The notes under the pieces were generated by a model. It did not search any database, was not told the DNA's origin, and saw nothing but the letters and a program-made list of their open reading frames with translations. The position numbers and the translations under genes were made by a program. This document shows, piece after piece, positions 1 to 8,057 of a stretch of 64,000 nt of DNA. The DNA comes from Pimelobacter simplex. Its GTDB lineage: Bacteria; Actinomycetota; Actinomycetes; Propionibacteriales; Nocardioidaceae. Every line of letters starts with the position of its first letter. Within the stretch, counting starts at the first letter, position 1. The stretch covers positions 1 through 64,000 of the forward strand of contig JADCLI010000006.1 of NCBI GenBank assembly GCA_016803235.1, given 5' to 3'.

Positions 1-83
1 GGTGGTTTCGAGGCTCGGTCGCTGCGCGACGCTCGCACCTCAACCACCGGAGAACACTGCGCGACGCTCGCACCTCAACCACC
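1..83. repeat. REP-like imperfect palindrome with a direct repeat
   Basis: Bases 1-48 begin GGTGGTTTCGAGGCTCG and end CGCTCGCACCTCAACCACC, which pair imperfectly as an inverted repeat. A 28-base stretch at 22-49 is repeated exactly at 57-84. The element lies downstream of the end of cheB. The same sequence family occurs inside fliK at about 14349-14679, so this is a dispersed repeat. I associate this type of short palindrome with Nocardioides genomes, from memory. It may act as a 3' end or be a transposase-mobilised REP. Confidence 0.7.
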
Positions 84-121
84 GCAGAGCACGGTCCCGG
101 CAGGGACGGGCAGGGGCCGCG

Positions 122-1180
122 TCACGCGGCGCGCGAGCGCCGCACCGTCGCGACGATCCGGTCGGCCAGCTGGTCGAGCGGGAGCACGTCGTCGGCCAAC
201 CCCGCTCCGGCGACCGCGCCGGGCATCCCCCACACGACCGAGCTCTCCTCGTCCTGGACGACGACCCGGGCACCGGTGCCGGCGAGGTCGCGCGCGCCGG
301 CGAGACCGTCCTGGCCCATGCCGGTCAGCACGGTCGCGAGCGCGCCGGCGCCGTACACCTCGACGGCCGAGCGGAAGAGCACGTCGACGGCGGGCCGGCA
401 GAAGTTCTCCTGCGGGCCCTGGTCCAGCACCACGCGGACGCCGGCCGCGGAGCGTCGCAGCCGCAGGTGGAAGTCGCCCGGGGCGATCAGCACCTCACCC
501 GGGTGCACCGCCTCGCCGTCGACGGCCTCGCGGACGGCCAGCGCGCTGACCTTGTCGAGGCGCTGGGCGAGCATGGTGGTGAAGACCGGCGGCATGTGCT
601 GGACGACGAGCACCGGGACTCCGAGGTCGGCGGGCAGCCGCGGCAGCAGCCGGGCCAGCGCGTCGGGACCACCGGTGGAGCAGCCGATCAGCAGTGCCGC
701 GACCGGAGCGACGGCGGGGCGCGGCCGCTCGCGTCGGACGACCGGGACGGCGGTGCCGGGCGTGAGCTTGCGGATTCCTGCCAGGGCGCGGATGCGGGGC
801 ACCAGCTGGTCGCGGATCGCGGCGATTCCGTCGGCGATCTGGCCGGTGTTGGAGGGCTTCGTGACGTAGTCGCTCGCTCCCCGCGACAGGGCATCGAGGG
901 TCGCGGTGGCGCCGCGCTCGGTCAGCGTCGAGAACATGATCACCGGCAACCGGGTGTGCTTCTCGCGGATCTGCGTCAGTGCGCCGAGCCCGTCGAGGTG
1001 CGGCATCTCGATGTCGAGGGTGACGACGTCGGGGGCGAGCTCGTCGACCATCCGCACCGCCTCCAGGCCGTCGCGGGCGACACCGGCGACCTCGATGTCC
1101 GGCGCCTGGCGCAGCGCCGTGGTCACCAGCCGCCGTACGAGTGCCGAGTCGTCGACGACGAGAACCCTGATCTTGGTCAC
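122..1180 (-). CDS. cheB: CheB, chemotaxis response regulator / protein-glutamate methylesterase
   Basis: This 352-residue protein has the two-domain layout of CheB. The receiver domain comes first (VLVVDDSALVRRL, phospho-acceptor Asp in VTLDIEMPHLDG). The C-terminal methylesterase domain follows, with the catalytic Ser in GCSTGGPDA, the His in VQHMPP and the Asp in TGMGQDG. It removes methyl groups from receptor glutamates or deamidates glutamines, resetting adaptation when phosphorylated by CheA. The frame stays open far upstream, but the domain begins at VTKIRVLVVDD, so I take the GTG at 1180. That GTG lies 7 nt after a GCCGATGG -10 element, which suggests a leaderless mRNA. It is divergent from cheR. 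Confidence 0.95.
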   Translation of the reverse strand: MTKIRVLVVDDSALVRRLVTTALRQAPDIEVAGVARDGLEAVRMVDELAPDVVTLDIEMPHLDGLGALTQIREKHTRLPVIMFSTLTERGATATLDALSRGASDYVTKPSNTGQIADGIAAIRDQLVPRIRALAGIRKLTPGTAVPVVRRERPRPAVAPVAALLIGCSTGGPDALARLLPRLPADLGVPVLVVQHMPPVFTTMLAQRLDKVSALAVREAVDGEAVHPGEVLIAPGDFHLRLRRSAAGVRVVLDQGPQENFCRPAVDVLFRSAVEVYGAGALATVLTGMGQDGLAGARDLAGTGARVVVQDEESSVVWGMPGAVAGAGLADDVLPLDQLADRIVATVRRSRAA

Positions 1181-1187
1181 GTCCCGC

Positions 1188-1214
1188 CCATCGGCCCGCC
1201 GCTGCGGCGTCTGA
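1188..1214 (-). promoter_or_regulatory. Sigma-28-type promoter for cheB
   Basis: Read on the minus strand, the site is TCAGACGC, 11 bases, then GCCGATGG, and then 7 bases to the cheB GTG. The -10 matches the classic flagellar sigma factor GCCGAT core. It is a mirror image of the cheR site at 1219-1245, and only 4 bases separate the two -35 elements. With the start codon at the expected transcription start, the mRNA would be leaderless. Confidence 0.65.
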
Positions 1215-1218
1215 GGGC

Positions 1219-1245
1219 TCAGGTCGCCCGGGACACCGCCGATGG
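1219..1245 (+). promoter_or_regulatory. Sigma-28-type promoter for cheR operon
   Basis: TCAGGTCG, 11 bases, then GCCGATGG, followed by exactly 7 bases and the cheR ATG. The TCAGGTCG box also occurs ahead of flgB and fliM. The spacing implies that transcription starts at or next to the ATG, so the message has no leader and no Shine-Dalgarno sequence. Confidence 0.65.
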
Positions 1246-1252
1246 AGCGGGC

Positions 1253-2110
1253 ATGACGACGTCCACCGCCTTCGCGTCCGTCTCGGCGCTCGTCCGCCGG
1301 GAGACGTCGATGGTGTACGACGAGGGCAAGGAGTACCTCGTCGAAGCCCGGCTCAACCCGCTCGCCGCCGCCCGCGGCCTGGGCCTCGAGGAGTACGTCG
1401 CCCGGTTGGCCTTCGACGCCGACGAGCGGCGCAAGGTGATCGACGCGCTCACCATCAACGAGACCAGCTGGTTCCGCGACCACACGCCGTACCAGGCGTT
1501 CACCGAGACCATGCTGCCCGCGCTGCTGGAGGGCCGGCAGGTCACCCGGCGGCTGCGGATCTGGAGCGCGGCGTGCTCGAGCGGGCAGGAGGCCTACTCG
1601 ATCGCGATGCTGCTCGACCAGCACCTGCCGGCGGGCTGGAGCTACGAGATCGTCGCCACCGACATCTCCACCGCGATGCTCGAGCGGGTCCGGGCCGGGC
1701 GGTACAGCCAGGTCGAGGTCAACCGCGGCCTGCCCGCGACCAGCCTGGTCCGCTACTTCACCCGCGTCGGTCGCGACTGGGAGATCGCCGAGCGGCTCCG
1801 CGAGCGGGTCACCGTCAAGCACCTCAACCTGGCGGCGCCGTACGTCGGCCTCGGGACCTTCGACCTGATCTGGCTGCGCAACGTGCTCATCTACTTCGAC
1901 GCCCCCACGAAGGCGGACATCCTGCGCCGGATGCTGCCGATGCTCGCCGACGACGGCTACCTGCTGCTCGGCTCCTCGGAGACCACCCTCGACATGCCGG
2001 CCGACCTCACGGCCGCCTGGCAGCGCGAGCAGATCGGGCGGGTGCCGGCGTACCGCCGGGCCAGTGCCCGCACCCCCCTGACCCCGTCCCTCACCAGCAC
2101 AGGAGCCTGA
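1253..2110 (+). CDS. cheR: CheR, chemoreceptor glutamate methyltransferase
   Basis: A 285-residue S-adenosylmethionine-dependent methyltransferase that methylates chemoreceptor glutamates, opposing CheB. The N-terminal helical domain is followed by NETSWFRD (about residues 66-73), a hallmark of CheR. The SAM-binding region is WSAACSSGQEAYS (about 104-116) and a later motif is LIWLRNVLIYF. The length is normal for the family. The frame is open upstream, but conserved sequence begins near this ATG, which sits 7 nt behind a flagellar-type -10 box. The next gene (cheY) starts 2 bases after the stop, so the chemotaxis genes from here to 3813 form one operon. Confidence 0.95.
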   Translation: MTTSTAFASVSALVRRETSMVYDEGKEYLVEARLNPLAAARGLGLEEYVARLAFDADERRKVIDALTINETSWFRDHTPYQAFTETMLPALLEGRQVTRRLRIWSAACSSGQEAYSIAMLLDQHLPAGWSYEIVATDISTAMLERVRAGRYSQVEVNRGLPATSLVRYFTRVGRDWEIAERLRERVTVKHLNLAAPYVGLGTFDLIWLRNVLIYFDAPTKADILRRMLPMLADDGYLLLGSSETTLDMPADLTAAWQREQIGRVPAYRRASARTPLTPSLTSTGA

Positions 2111-2112
2111 GC

Positions 2113-2484
2113 GTGCGAGCGATGATCATCGACGACTCCCGGGCGATGCGGAGCATCCTGCGCCGCATCGTCACGGACCTCGACTTCGAGACCAGCGAGG
2201 CCGAGCACGGCCAGGCCGCGCTCGACCAGATGCGCGCGGGCGTCGTGCCCGACGTGTGCCTGGTCGACTGGAACATGCCGGTGATGGACGGCTACACGTT
2301 CATCACCGAGGTGCGCGCCAACCCGGAGTGGCGCGACGTCACGCTGATGATGGTCACGACCGAGAGCGAGCAGCGCCAGATCGTGCGGGCGCTGGCCGCC
2401 GGGGCGCACGAGTACGTCATCAAGCCGTTCACACCGGACGCGATCGTCGACAAGCTCTCCCTGCTCGGGTTGGTACCGGCGTGA
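2113..2484 (+). CDS. cheY: CheY-type single-domain response regulator
   Basis: A 123-residue stand-alone receiver. The acidic pair is in MIIDDSRAMRSIL, the phospho-acceptor Asp is in VCLVDWNMPVMDGY, the switch Thr is in MMVTTES, and the conserved Lys is in VIKPFTPD. It should carry the phosphoryl signal from CheA to the FliM/FliN switch. The start is a GTG 2 bases after the cheR stop. A second CheY-like receiver lies at 2966; one may be the motor effector and the other a phosphate sink, but the sequence alone does not say which. Confidence 0.9.
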   Translation: MRAMIIDDSRAMRSILRRIVTDLDFETSEAEHGQAALDQMRAGVVPDVCLVDWNMPVMDGYTFITEVRANPEWRDVTLMMVTTESEQRQIVRALAAGAHEYVIKPFTPDAIVDKLSLLGLVPA

Positions 2485-2969
2485 GCGCCGTCCTGCCCGA
2501 GGCCGAGGCGCCCGAGTCCGCCGACCTCCTGGCCGTGACCGAGGACGTGTGGATGGCGCTGCTCGGCGACGACGGGGTACTGCTGCCGCGCGCCGTTCCT
2601 CCCGGCTCGCCGTTCGACGCCACCGCCTGGTCGGCGGCCACGACGATCAGCGGCGGCTGGCACGGCGTGGTGACCGTCGAGCTCGACGAGGTCCTCGCTC
2701 GACGGTTGACCACCCGGATGCTCGCGCTGCCCGCCGAGGAGGAGGCCAGCGACAGCGACGTGGCCGACGCCGTCGGCGAGCTGGTCAACATGGTCGGCGG
2801 CAACGTGAAGAGCCTGATGCCGGGCCCCAGCGTGCTGTCGCTGCCCGCCGTGGCCGCCGGCCGCGCCGCCTTCTCCAGCGACTCGGCGCTGGCCTGCCGC
2901 CTCGACCTGGTCTGGCAGGACGCCCCCGTCCGTGTCTCCGTGCACGTTCCCCAGGAAGGTCCCCGATGA
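2481..2969 (+). CDS. cheX: CheX-type CheY-P phosphatase
   Basis: A 162-residue protein of the CheC/CheX/FliY phosphatase fold. The active-site helix is visible as DAVGELVNMVGGNVKSLMPG, which fits the family pattern D/S-x3-E-x2-N with a downstream proline. Actinobacteria generally lack CheZ, so this is the likely signal-terminating phosphatase. It overlaps the preceding cheY by GTGA and the next cheY by ATGA, so a phosphatase is sandwiched and translationally coupled between two possible substrates. The first about 25 residues are acidic and poorly conserved. CheC is the alternative, but only one active-site helix is seen, as in CheX. Confidence 0.8.
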   Translation: MSAVLPEAEAPESADLLAVTEDVWMALLGDDGVLLPRAVPPGSPFDATAWSAATTISGGWHGVVTVELDEVLARRLTTRMLALPAEEEASDSDVADAVGELVNMVGGNVKSLMPGPSVLSLPAVAAGRAAFSSDSALACRLDLVWQDAPVRVSVHVPQEGPR

Positions 2970-3325
2970 AGATCCTGATCGCCGACGACAGCCGCGTGAT
3001 GCGGCAGATCGTGATCCGCACCCTGCGCCAGGCCGGGCACGGCGGCCACGACATCGTCGAGGCCGAGAACGGTCGCCAGGCGCTCGAGATGGTGCAGACC
3101 GAGGCGCCCGACCTGGTCCTCTCGGACTGGAACATGCCCGAGATGAACGGCATCGACTGCCTCTCCGCCCTGCGCGCCGCCGGATCTCAAGTGGCCTTCG
3201 GGTTCGTCACCTCGGAGGGCTCGGAGGAGATGCGCGAGCGCGCGGCCTCCGCCGGTGCGGCCTTCCTGATCGCCAAGCCGTTCACCCCGGAGGCGTTCGA
3301 CGACGCGCTCCGCAGCGTGATCTGA
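2966..3325 (+). CDS. Second CheY-type receiver
   Basis: A 119-residue receiver domain with the Asp pair in ILIADDSRVMRQIV, the acceptor Asp in LVLSDWNMPEMNG, the switch Ser/Thr in GFVTSEGS and the Lys in IAKPFTPE. It overlaps the phosphatase gene by ATGA. It differs from the first CheY by an insertion in its first helix region (AGHGGHD). It is the best candidate for a phosphate sink or for the partner of the CheX-like protein that follows at 3334, but this is inference. Confidence 0.88.
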   Translation: MKILIADDSRVMRQIVIRTLRQAGHGGHDIVEAENGRQALEMVQTEAPDLVLSDWNMPEMNGIDCLSALRAAGSQVAFGFVTSEGSEEMRERAASAGAAFLIAKPFTPEAFDDALRSVI

Positions 3326-3333
3326 GGTCCGCC

Positions 3334-3813
3334 GTGCCCGTCCACCTCCCCCAGCCCAAGCAGCTGCGCGACCTGCTCGCCGACCTGCTCGGCCGCGACG
3401 TCACCCTGTCCCCCTCGGCTCCCTTCGCCCCCGGCCCGGACACGCCCGCCTCCGTCGCCCTCTACGTCGACGACAGCCTGCGCATCAGCGCCCTCATCGC
3501 CTGCGACCTGGCCTTCTCGGCGTACGCCGGCGCGGCGATCGGCCTGATCCCGGTCGGCGACGCGGCCTCCGCGATCGGCGACGGCAAGGTCACCGATGCC
3601 ATCTCCGAGAACCTCTACGAGGTGCTCAACATCGCCGCCTCGACGTTCAACGTCGCCGGCGCCGACCATCTGCGCCTGCATGCCCTGCACCCCGCCGGCC
3701 CGCCGCTCGACCCCCAGGTGCGGATCAGCACGCTCACCCTGGGGCGGCGCGAGGACCTGGCCGTCGACATCGCGGGCTACGGGTCGGGGCTGCTGTCGGT
3801 CGTGCTGCTGTAG
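3334..3813 (+). CDS. CheX/CheC-like protein of unknown role
   Basis: A 159-residue protein at the end of the chemotaxis operon. I do not recognise it firmly. The segment KVTDAISENLYEVLNIAAST has the E-x2-N pair (EVLN) seen in CheX and CheC active-site helices, and the surrounding alternation of strands and helices (ALYVDDSLRISALIACD) fits that fold. If so, this is a second phosphatase or a degenerate, regulatory relative. The start is a GTG 8 bases after the preceding stop. Alternative readings are a scaffold or a motor-binding adaptor. Confidence 0.5.
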   Translation: MPVHLPQPKQLRDLLADLLGRDVTLSPSAPFAPGPDTPASVALYVDDSLRISALIACDLAFSAYAGAAIGLIPVGDAASAIGDGKVTDAISENLYEVLNIAASTFNVAGADHLRLHALHPAGPPLDPQVRISTLTLGRREDLAVDIAGYGSGLLSVVLL

Positions 3814-3867
3814 CTCTCATCCGTTGAGGGGATGACCGCCGCGAGCACGGCTCCCTATCGTCGGAGG

Positions 3868-4626
3868 ATGCGGCGCAGGTCAGGCCTGCTCGTCCCGCTC
3901 GAGACGCAGGTGACCGTGCCCGGTCGACCGGTGGGTGCACCGTCGTACCGGGCGGAGCTGGTGCGCACGCTGCGCGTCGTGCTCGTCGCCGGGCTGCTGG
4001 CCGGCCTGGTGATCGGGATCCTGCTGCGCCTGGCGATGCTGGTCCTGCGGCTCGCCTCCCCCGGCACGTCCGGGCTGGTCTCCGACGACGGGTTCGAGAT
4101 CGGGGTGGTCACCCCGTTCGGGATCTACAACCTCCTCGCCTTCGGGATCCTCCTCGGCTGCGCCGGCGCGGCGGGGTACGTCGCCGTGGCACCCTTCCTG
4201 GTCGGTCCGCGAGCCCTGCGCCGGATGACGGTCGCGCTGACGGCGATGCTGCTCGGCGGGACCGCCGCGATCCACGAGGACGGGGTGGACTTCACGGCGC
4301 TCGACACCGAGGTCGCGGTCGGCCTCTTCCTCGTGGTGCCGTTCCTGTCCGGCCTGCTGGTGTCGTCCGTGGTCGACCTGGTCGAGCGCCGGCTCGACGG
4401 CTGGCCGCGCTGGCTCCCGGTGCTGACACTGGTGCACCCCTTGCTGGTCCTGGCCGTCATCGGGATCGCGGTCGTCGTGGCGGCCCTGCTCCCGGTACGC
4501 CGCGCACTCCTGCCGCGCATCCTCGCCAGCCCCGTGCTCACCTGGGTCGTCCGCGGCTGCTTCGCGCTGGTCCCGCTCGCCGCGGCGTCCGGCCTGACCC
4601 GCGACCTCCAGGCGGTGCTGGGCTGA
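3868..4626 (+). CDS. Polytopic membrane protein, function unknown
   Basis: A 252-residue protein with about five hydrophobic segments, starting near VVLVAGLLAGLVIGILLRLAM, then FGIYNLLAFGILLGCAGAAGY, MTVALTAMLLGG, VGLFLVVPFLSGLLVSSVV and the C-terminal LVLAVIGIAVVVAALL. I do not recognise a family. An upstream ATG at 3832 is in frame. I prefer the ATG at 3868 because it follows a TATCGT -10 by 6 bases, a typical actinobacterial leaderless arrangement, while neither ATG has a well-spaced Shine-Dalgarno. It lies between the chemotaxis and flagellar genes but shows no flagellar motif. Confidence 0.7.
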   Translation: MRRRSGLLVPLETQVTVPGRPVGAPSYRAELVRTLRVVLVAGLLAGLVIGILLRLAMLVLRLASPGTSGLVSDDGFEIGVVTPFGIYNLLAFGILLGCAGAAGYVAVAPFLVGPRALRRMTVALTAMLLGGTAAIHEDGVDFTALDTEVAVGLFLVVPFLSGLLVSSVVDLVERRLDGWPRWLPVLTLVHPLLVLAVIGIAVVVAALLPVRRALLPRILASPVLTWVVRGCFALVPLAAASGLTRDLQAVLG

Positions 4627-4735
4627 CTCCCGTCCCCGGCCCCTGACACACGGGACACCACCGGGACAGACGGAGGGACAAACGGAGGACCGCGGCCCTC
4701 CGGACCGGGACGAGCAGCCTCCTAGCGTCCCCGCC

Positions 4736-5773
4736 ATGAACCCCCAGAAGCGCAAGCGCACGTCCCTCCTCGCCCTCGGGGCGAGCCTCCTCACCACGTC
4801 CCTGCTGGCCTTCGCCGCCCCCGCCCAGGCGGCCGGCGAGTGGCAGGACGGCACCAGCGAGTCCGACACCGTCATCAACTGCTTCACCGGCCTTCCCTCG
4901 ACCGGCGTCACCGCGAACGTCGGCTGGTGGTCGCCGACCGGCGAGGTCCCGAAGGTGGGCGAGCCGTTCCTGCTCCACGGCTACGTGGGCCTGGTCGGCC
5001 TGCCGTGCAGCAGCAGCGGGGTGGCCGTGGTCCCCGAGATGGTCTTCGACGAGACGGCGTTCGGCTACCCCGACGAGCCCGTCAAGTGGGGCATCAACGC
5101 GATCGACGACCCCACGCCGACCTTCTCGACCGACCCCGTCCAGCTGACGCGAGGCCCGAACAACGGCATCGCGATCGCCTCGGTCAACGGCCAGGCGATC
5201 ACCCTCAAGCGCGGCCAGATCTTCGAGTTCCAGGTCCCCGTGGTCGCCACGCGTGCCCTGAAGGGCACGGCGACCCCCGCCCCGAGCTGCTGGGAGCGGA
5301 CCGCCGGCGTCGCGGCGTGCCCGGTCGCCACGTCGGGCGACCACCTGCAGGTCGCCTTCCAGGTGGCCGGCCACGGCGGCGACAAGAACTTCGTGACGCC
5401 GTACGTGCCGCTCTTCGCGACCGGCTCCGGCGGTGGCGCCGGTGGCGGCGGTGGCGTCGGCGGTGGCGGTGGCCAGGTGGGGAAGGTCCCCTCGACCACC
5501 AGCGCGACGTACAAGGTCTCGGCCCGCAAGGCGGGCAAGGCGACCGTCACCGTCCAGGCGGGTACGGCGCCCACCGGCCAGGTGGTCATCCGTGACCTCG
5601 CCCGCAAGGGCCGGGTCGTGGCCCGGGGCACGCTCACGGCCGGCCAGCACGGTGTCCTGAAGCTCAAGGTCGCCAAGCTCGGCAAGGGCAAGCACCGGCT
5701 GGTGGCGCAGTACACCGGGTCGGCGGGCGTGCAGCCGTCGACGTCGGCGGCGAAGAAGGTCCGCCTGAGGTAG
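4736..5773 (+). CDS. Secreted protein with Gly-rich hinge and Ig-like C-terminal domain
   Basis: A 345-residue exported protein. The signal peptide is clear: basic MNPQKRKR, a hydrophobic core, and cleavage near APAQAAGEW (about residue 32). An N-terminal domain of about 190 residues with four cysteines is followed by a hinge made almost only of glycine (about 226-246) and then a 95-residue lysine-rich Ig-like repeat (STTSATYKVSARKAGKATVTV) of the kind found in bacterial surface proteins. The ATG follows TAGCGT by 7 bases, so it is probably leaderless. A perfect hairpin terminator follows. The function is unknown; cell-wall association is inferred from the basic tail. Confidence 0.8.
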   Translation: MNPQKRKRTSLLALGASLLTTSLLAFAAPAQAAGEWQDGTSESDTVINCFTGLPSTGVTANVGWWSPTGEVPKVGEPFLLHGYVGLVGLPCSSSGVAVVPEMVFDETAFGYPDEPVKWGINAIDDPTPTFSTDPVQLTRGPNNGIAIASVNGQAITLKRGQIFEFQVPVVATRALKGTATPAPSCWERTAGVAACPVATSGDHLQVAFQVAGHGGDKNFVTPYVPLFATGSGGGAGGGGGVGGGGGQVGKVPSTTSATYKVSARKAGKATVTVQAGTAPTGQVVIRDLARKGRVVARGTLTAGQHGVLKLKVAKLGKGKHRLVAQYTGSAGVQPSTSAAKKVRLR

Positions 5774-5781
5774 TCCACGCA

Positions 5782-5824
5782 CGCGCAGGGCCGGGTCGAG
5801 AGCTCCTTGACCCGGCCCTGCGCG
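5782..5824. terminator. Perfect 16-bp stem-loop terminator
   Basis: CGCGCAGGGCCGGGTC (5782-5797) pairs perfectly with 5809-5824 around an 11-base loop. It stands 8 bases after the stop of the secreted protein. There is no T tract, as is usual for terminators in high-GC actinobacteria. Confidence 0.8.
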
Positions 5825-5887
5825 CGGCGTTACGTTGCGTCCACGCCCATCTGAACACACACGTTGACAGATATCCGAGGACCCACC

Positions 5888-6814
5888 GTGCCCCGCACCG
5901 CTCCCACCACGCTGCTCGACACCGTCACCAGCCTGGGCGCGACGAGCGGCGTCGCCAACATCATCCAGCAGCTGGCGCTGCCGCCGGTGGGCGAAGGCGT
6001 GAGCGAGAGCCGGGTCGTGTCGGGCAGTCCGCGGCGCCACCCGGTGAAGCGGGCGCGCACGACCGGCCAGTACCTCGCGCTCGCGGTGGCGGGCAACGAC
6101 GAGGACCGCGCCGTCATGCGCGCGGCGGTCGCCGAGGTGCACCGCCACGTCCGCTCGGGCGAGCACAGCCCGGTCCCCTACAACGCCAACGCCGCCGACC
6201 TGCAGCTGTGGGTGGCGGCCTGCCTGTTCCGGTTCTTCGTCGACCAGCACGTCCTGCTGTACGGCGACCTCGACCGCCCCGCGCTCGACACCCTCGTCCG
6301 CGCGGCCAGCCCGCTGGCCACCGGCGTCAACGTCCGCCCGGAGCGCTGGCCGGCGGACTGGGCGGCGTTCGAGGACTACTGGGCGGGCATGCTGCCGCGG
6401 ATGGCCATCTCGGCCGAGGTACGCCGTGACTTCGAGTCGCTGGCCGACCTCGGCTTCCTGGGCGAGGCCTGGGGCCTCCCCGGTCGCCTGCTCTCGCGAC
6501 TGCTGGGGCCGGCGTACCACTTCATGACGCGCGGCAACCTGCCGCCGTACTTCCGCGAGCTGATGGGCTGGACCTGGACCGCCGGTGACCAGCGGCGCTT
6601 CGAGCGGGTGCTCAGTGCCCTGCGCTGGGCCGACCGGTTGGGCAACCGGGTGGTGCTGCGGGCGGTCTACCGCCTCCACGTCGCCGACTTCAGGCTGCGG
6701 CGCCGGCTCGGCGTCAAGGTCCTCGGCCGGCTCCGGGTGTCCGACGTGATGGTCCGCGAGGGCGGCGGCCGGCGGCGGCTAGCACGTGCGCGGCAGGTCG
6801 ATCGGTCGAGATAG
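5888..6814 (+). CDS. MpaB/DUF2236 (Lcp-like) family oxygenase
   Basis: A 308-residue protein of the DUF2236 family, which includes fungal MpaB and rubber oxygenase Lcp, haem-b enzymes. The typical block is visible: a region like TGQYLALAVAGNDEDRAVMRAAVAEVHRHV, then PYNANAADLQLWVAACLF, and a late FRELMGWTWTAGDQRRFERVL. No signal peptide is seen, so it is probably cytoplasmic or peripheral. An in-frame TTG lies 24 bases upstream at 5864, but the GTG at 5888 has a GAGGA ribosome site and better agrees with the domain start. Substrate unknown. It sits just before the flgB promoter but is transcribed separately, after a strong terminator. Confidence 0.75.
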   Translation: MPRTAPTTLLDTVTSLGATSGVANIIQQLALPPVGEGVSESRVVSGSPRRHPVKRARTTGQYLALAVAGNDEDRAVMRAAVAEVHRHVRSGEHSPVPYNANAADLQLWVAACLFRFFVDQHVLLYGDLDRPALDTLVRAASPLATGVNVRPERWPADWAAFEDYWAGMLPRMAISAEVRRDFESLADLGFLGEAWGLPGRLLSRLLGPAYHFMTRGNLPPYFRELMGWTWTAGDQRRFERVLSALRWADRLGNRVVLRAVYRLHVADFRLRRRLGVKVLGRLRVSDVMVREGGGRRRLARARQVDRSR

Positions 6815-6841
6815 TCAGGACCTAGTCCCAGCCGAGGGGGC

Positions 6842-6868
6842 TCAGGTCGTCGGCGGCCGCACCGATCA
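6842..6868 (+). promoter_or_regulatory. Sigma-28-type promoter for the flgB operon
   Basis: TCAGGTCG, 11 bases, then ACCGATCA. The -35 box is identical to those of cheR and fliM. The predicted start near 6875 leaves a leader of about 90 bases before flgB, unlike the leaderless cheB, cheR and fliM arrangements. Confidence 0.6.
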
Positions 6869-6963
6869 GGGACCCGAGCGACGGATTGCTCACCCTCGCC
6901 GAAGGACCGGCACCGACTGTCGCACCGACCCTGACGGGACGGTGCCTCCCCAGGAGATCGACC

Positions 6964-7326
6964 GTGTCCTTTGCGACGTCCGACGCCGTCGGCTTCGTGT
7001 TGCACTCCGCGATCAACGGGCTGTCCCAGCGGCAGCAGGTGATCGCCGACAACATCGCCAACGTCGACACCCCTGGCTTCCGTGCCCGCAGCGTCGAGTT
7101 CGAGTCCGCGCTCTCCAGCGCGATCGAGCGCGGCCGCGCCACGACGAGCGACCTCACCGCGACCGTCTCGGCCACGGGCACCCCGGTCGGTGCCAACGAC
7201 AACAACGTCGACCTCCGCAAGGAGTCGATCGCCGCGATCCAGACCCAGTACCAGTACCAGGTCATGGGCCGCGCGATCACCGACCGCGACTCGCGCCTGA
7301 AGATGATGGCCGGCGGTGCCGCCTGA
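6964..7326 (+). CDS. flgB: FlgB, flagellar basal-body proximal rod protein
   Basis: A 120-residue rod protein exported by the flagellar type III system and assembled on the MS ring. The conserved N-terminal rod motif is [20 protein letters not shown] (about residues 17-36), and the C-terminal helix ends [19 protein letters not shown]. The GTG start follows AGGAGA by 7 bases; an earlier in-frame start at 6886 would add a non-conserved extension. It is the first gene of a tightly overlapped operon that runs to flgE; flgC starts on its stop codon. Confidence 0.93.
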   Translation: MSFATSDAVGFVLHSAINGLSQRQQVIADNIANVDTPGFRARSVEFESALSSAIERGRATTSDLTATVSATGTPVGANDNNVDLRKESIAAIQTQYQYQVMGRAITDRDSRLKMMAGGAA

Positions 7327-7718
7327 TGGGTGCCTTCGAGACGCTGCGGATCGCGAACACCGCGCTCGGCGCCCACCAGGTCTGGCTCGACGCCCTGGCC
7401 GGCAACATCGCCAACGCCAACACGGCCAAGCGGACCAGCGAGGACGCCTTCCAGGCGACGTACGTCGTCTTCGACCCGCGCTCGGACGGCGGCGTCGACG
7501 TCGAGGGCTTCGCCGAGGGCGACCCCGAGGGCCGGATGGTCCACTCACCGGGGCACCCCCTCGCCGACGAGGACGGCTACGTCCGGCTCCCCGACATCGA
7601 CATGGCCGCGCAGATGAGCCAGCTGGTCATGGCGCAGCGCGGCTACCAGGCGTCGGTGCAGGTGACGAAGACCGCGCAGGACACCTACGGCGCGGCCCTC
7701 CAGATCGGTGCCCGCTGA
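7326..7718 (+). CDS. flgC: FlgC, flagellar basal-body proximal rod protein
   Basis: A 130-residue rod protein. The N-terminal motif is [23 protein letters not shown] and the C-terminal motif is [26 protein letters not shown], both typical of FlgC. The central [20 protein letters not shown] is the conserved hydrophilic loop. It starts on the last base of flgB's stop (TGATG) and ends the same way into fliE. Confidence 0.94.
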   Translation: MGAFETLRIANTALGAHQVWLDALAGNIANANTAKRTSEDAFQATYVVFDPRSDGGVDVEGFAEGDPEGRMVHSPGHPLADEDGYVRLPDIDMAAQMSQLVMAQRGYQASVQVTKTAQDTYGAALQIGAR

Positions 7719-8044
7719 TGGACATCACGCCGCTGCAGTTCCCGTCGGTCTCCGCGGCCGGCGCCCTCGGCTCGATCGCCGCGCCGGGCACGGCCGAGAG
7801 GGTGGCGCCCCCGACCGGACCCGACACCGAGTTCGGATCGCTCGTGCTGGACGGCCTCGACCGGCTCGAGGGCCTGACCGACAAGGCCGACGGCCTGGCC
7901 GTCCAGGCGGCGACCGGCAAGCTCGAGAACATCCACGACTACACGATCGCGGCCAGCGAGGCGTCCGTCGCCAGCCAGCTGACGGTCTCCCTGCGCAACC
8001 GCGCGGTCGAGGCGTTCAACGAGATCATGCGGATGCAGGTCTGA
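7718..8044 (+). CDS. fliE: FliE, MS ring-rod junction protein
   Basis: A 108-residue protein that joins the MS ring to the rod. The conserved C-terminal half is present: [37 protein letters not shown]. The N-terminal half is proline and glycine rich and variable, as in the family. It overlaps flgC by ATG/TGA and lies 13 bases ahead of fliF. Confidence 0.93.
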   Translation: MDITPLQFPSVSAAGALGSIAAPGTAERVAPPTGPDTEFGSLVLDGLDRLEGLTDKADGLAVQAATGKLENIHDYTIAASEASVASQLTVSLRNRAVEAFNEIMRMQV

Positions 8045-8057
8045 GGGCTGATCGACG

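Noticed and set aside
3820..3836. TCATCC...GGATGA inverted repeat as a terminator of the chemotaxis operon
   Set aside because: A 6-base stem with no tail is weak, and it overlaps the next promoter region; no firm call is possible.
5864..5887. TTG start for the MpaB-family protein with TTGACAGATAT upstream of GTG
   Set aside because: The added 8 residues are not conserved-looking, and GTG 5888 has a ribosome site.
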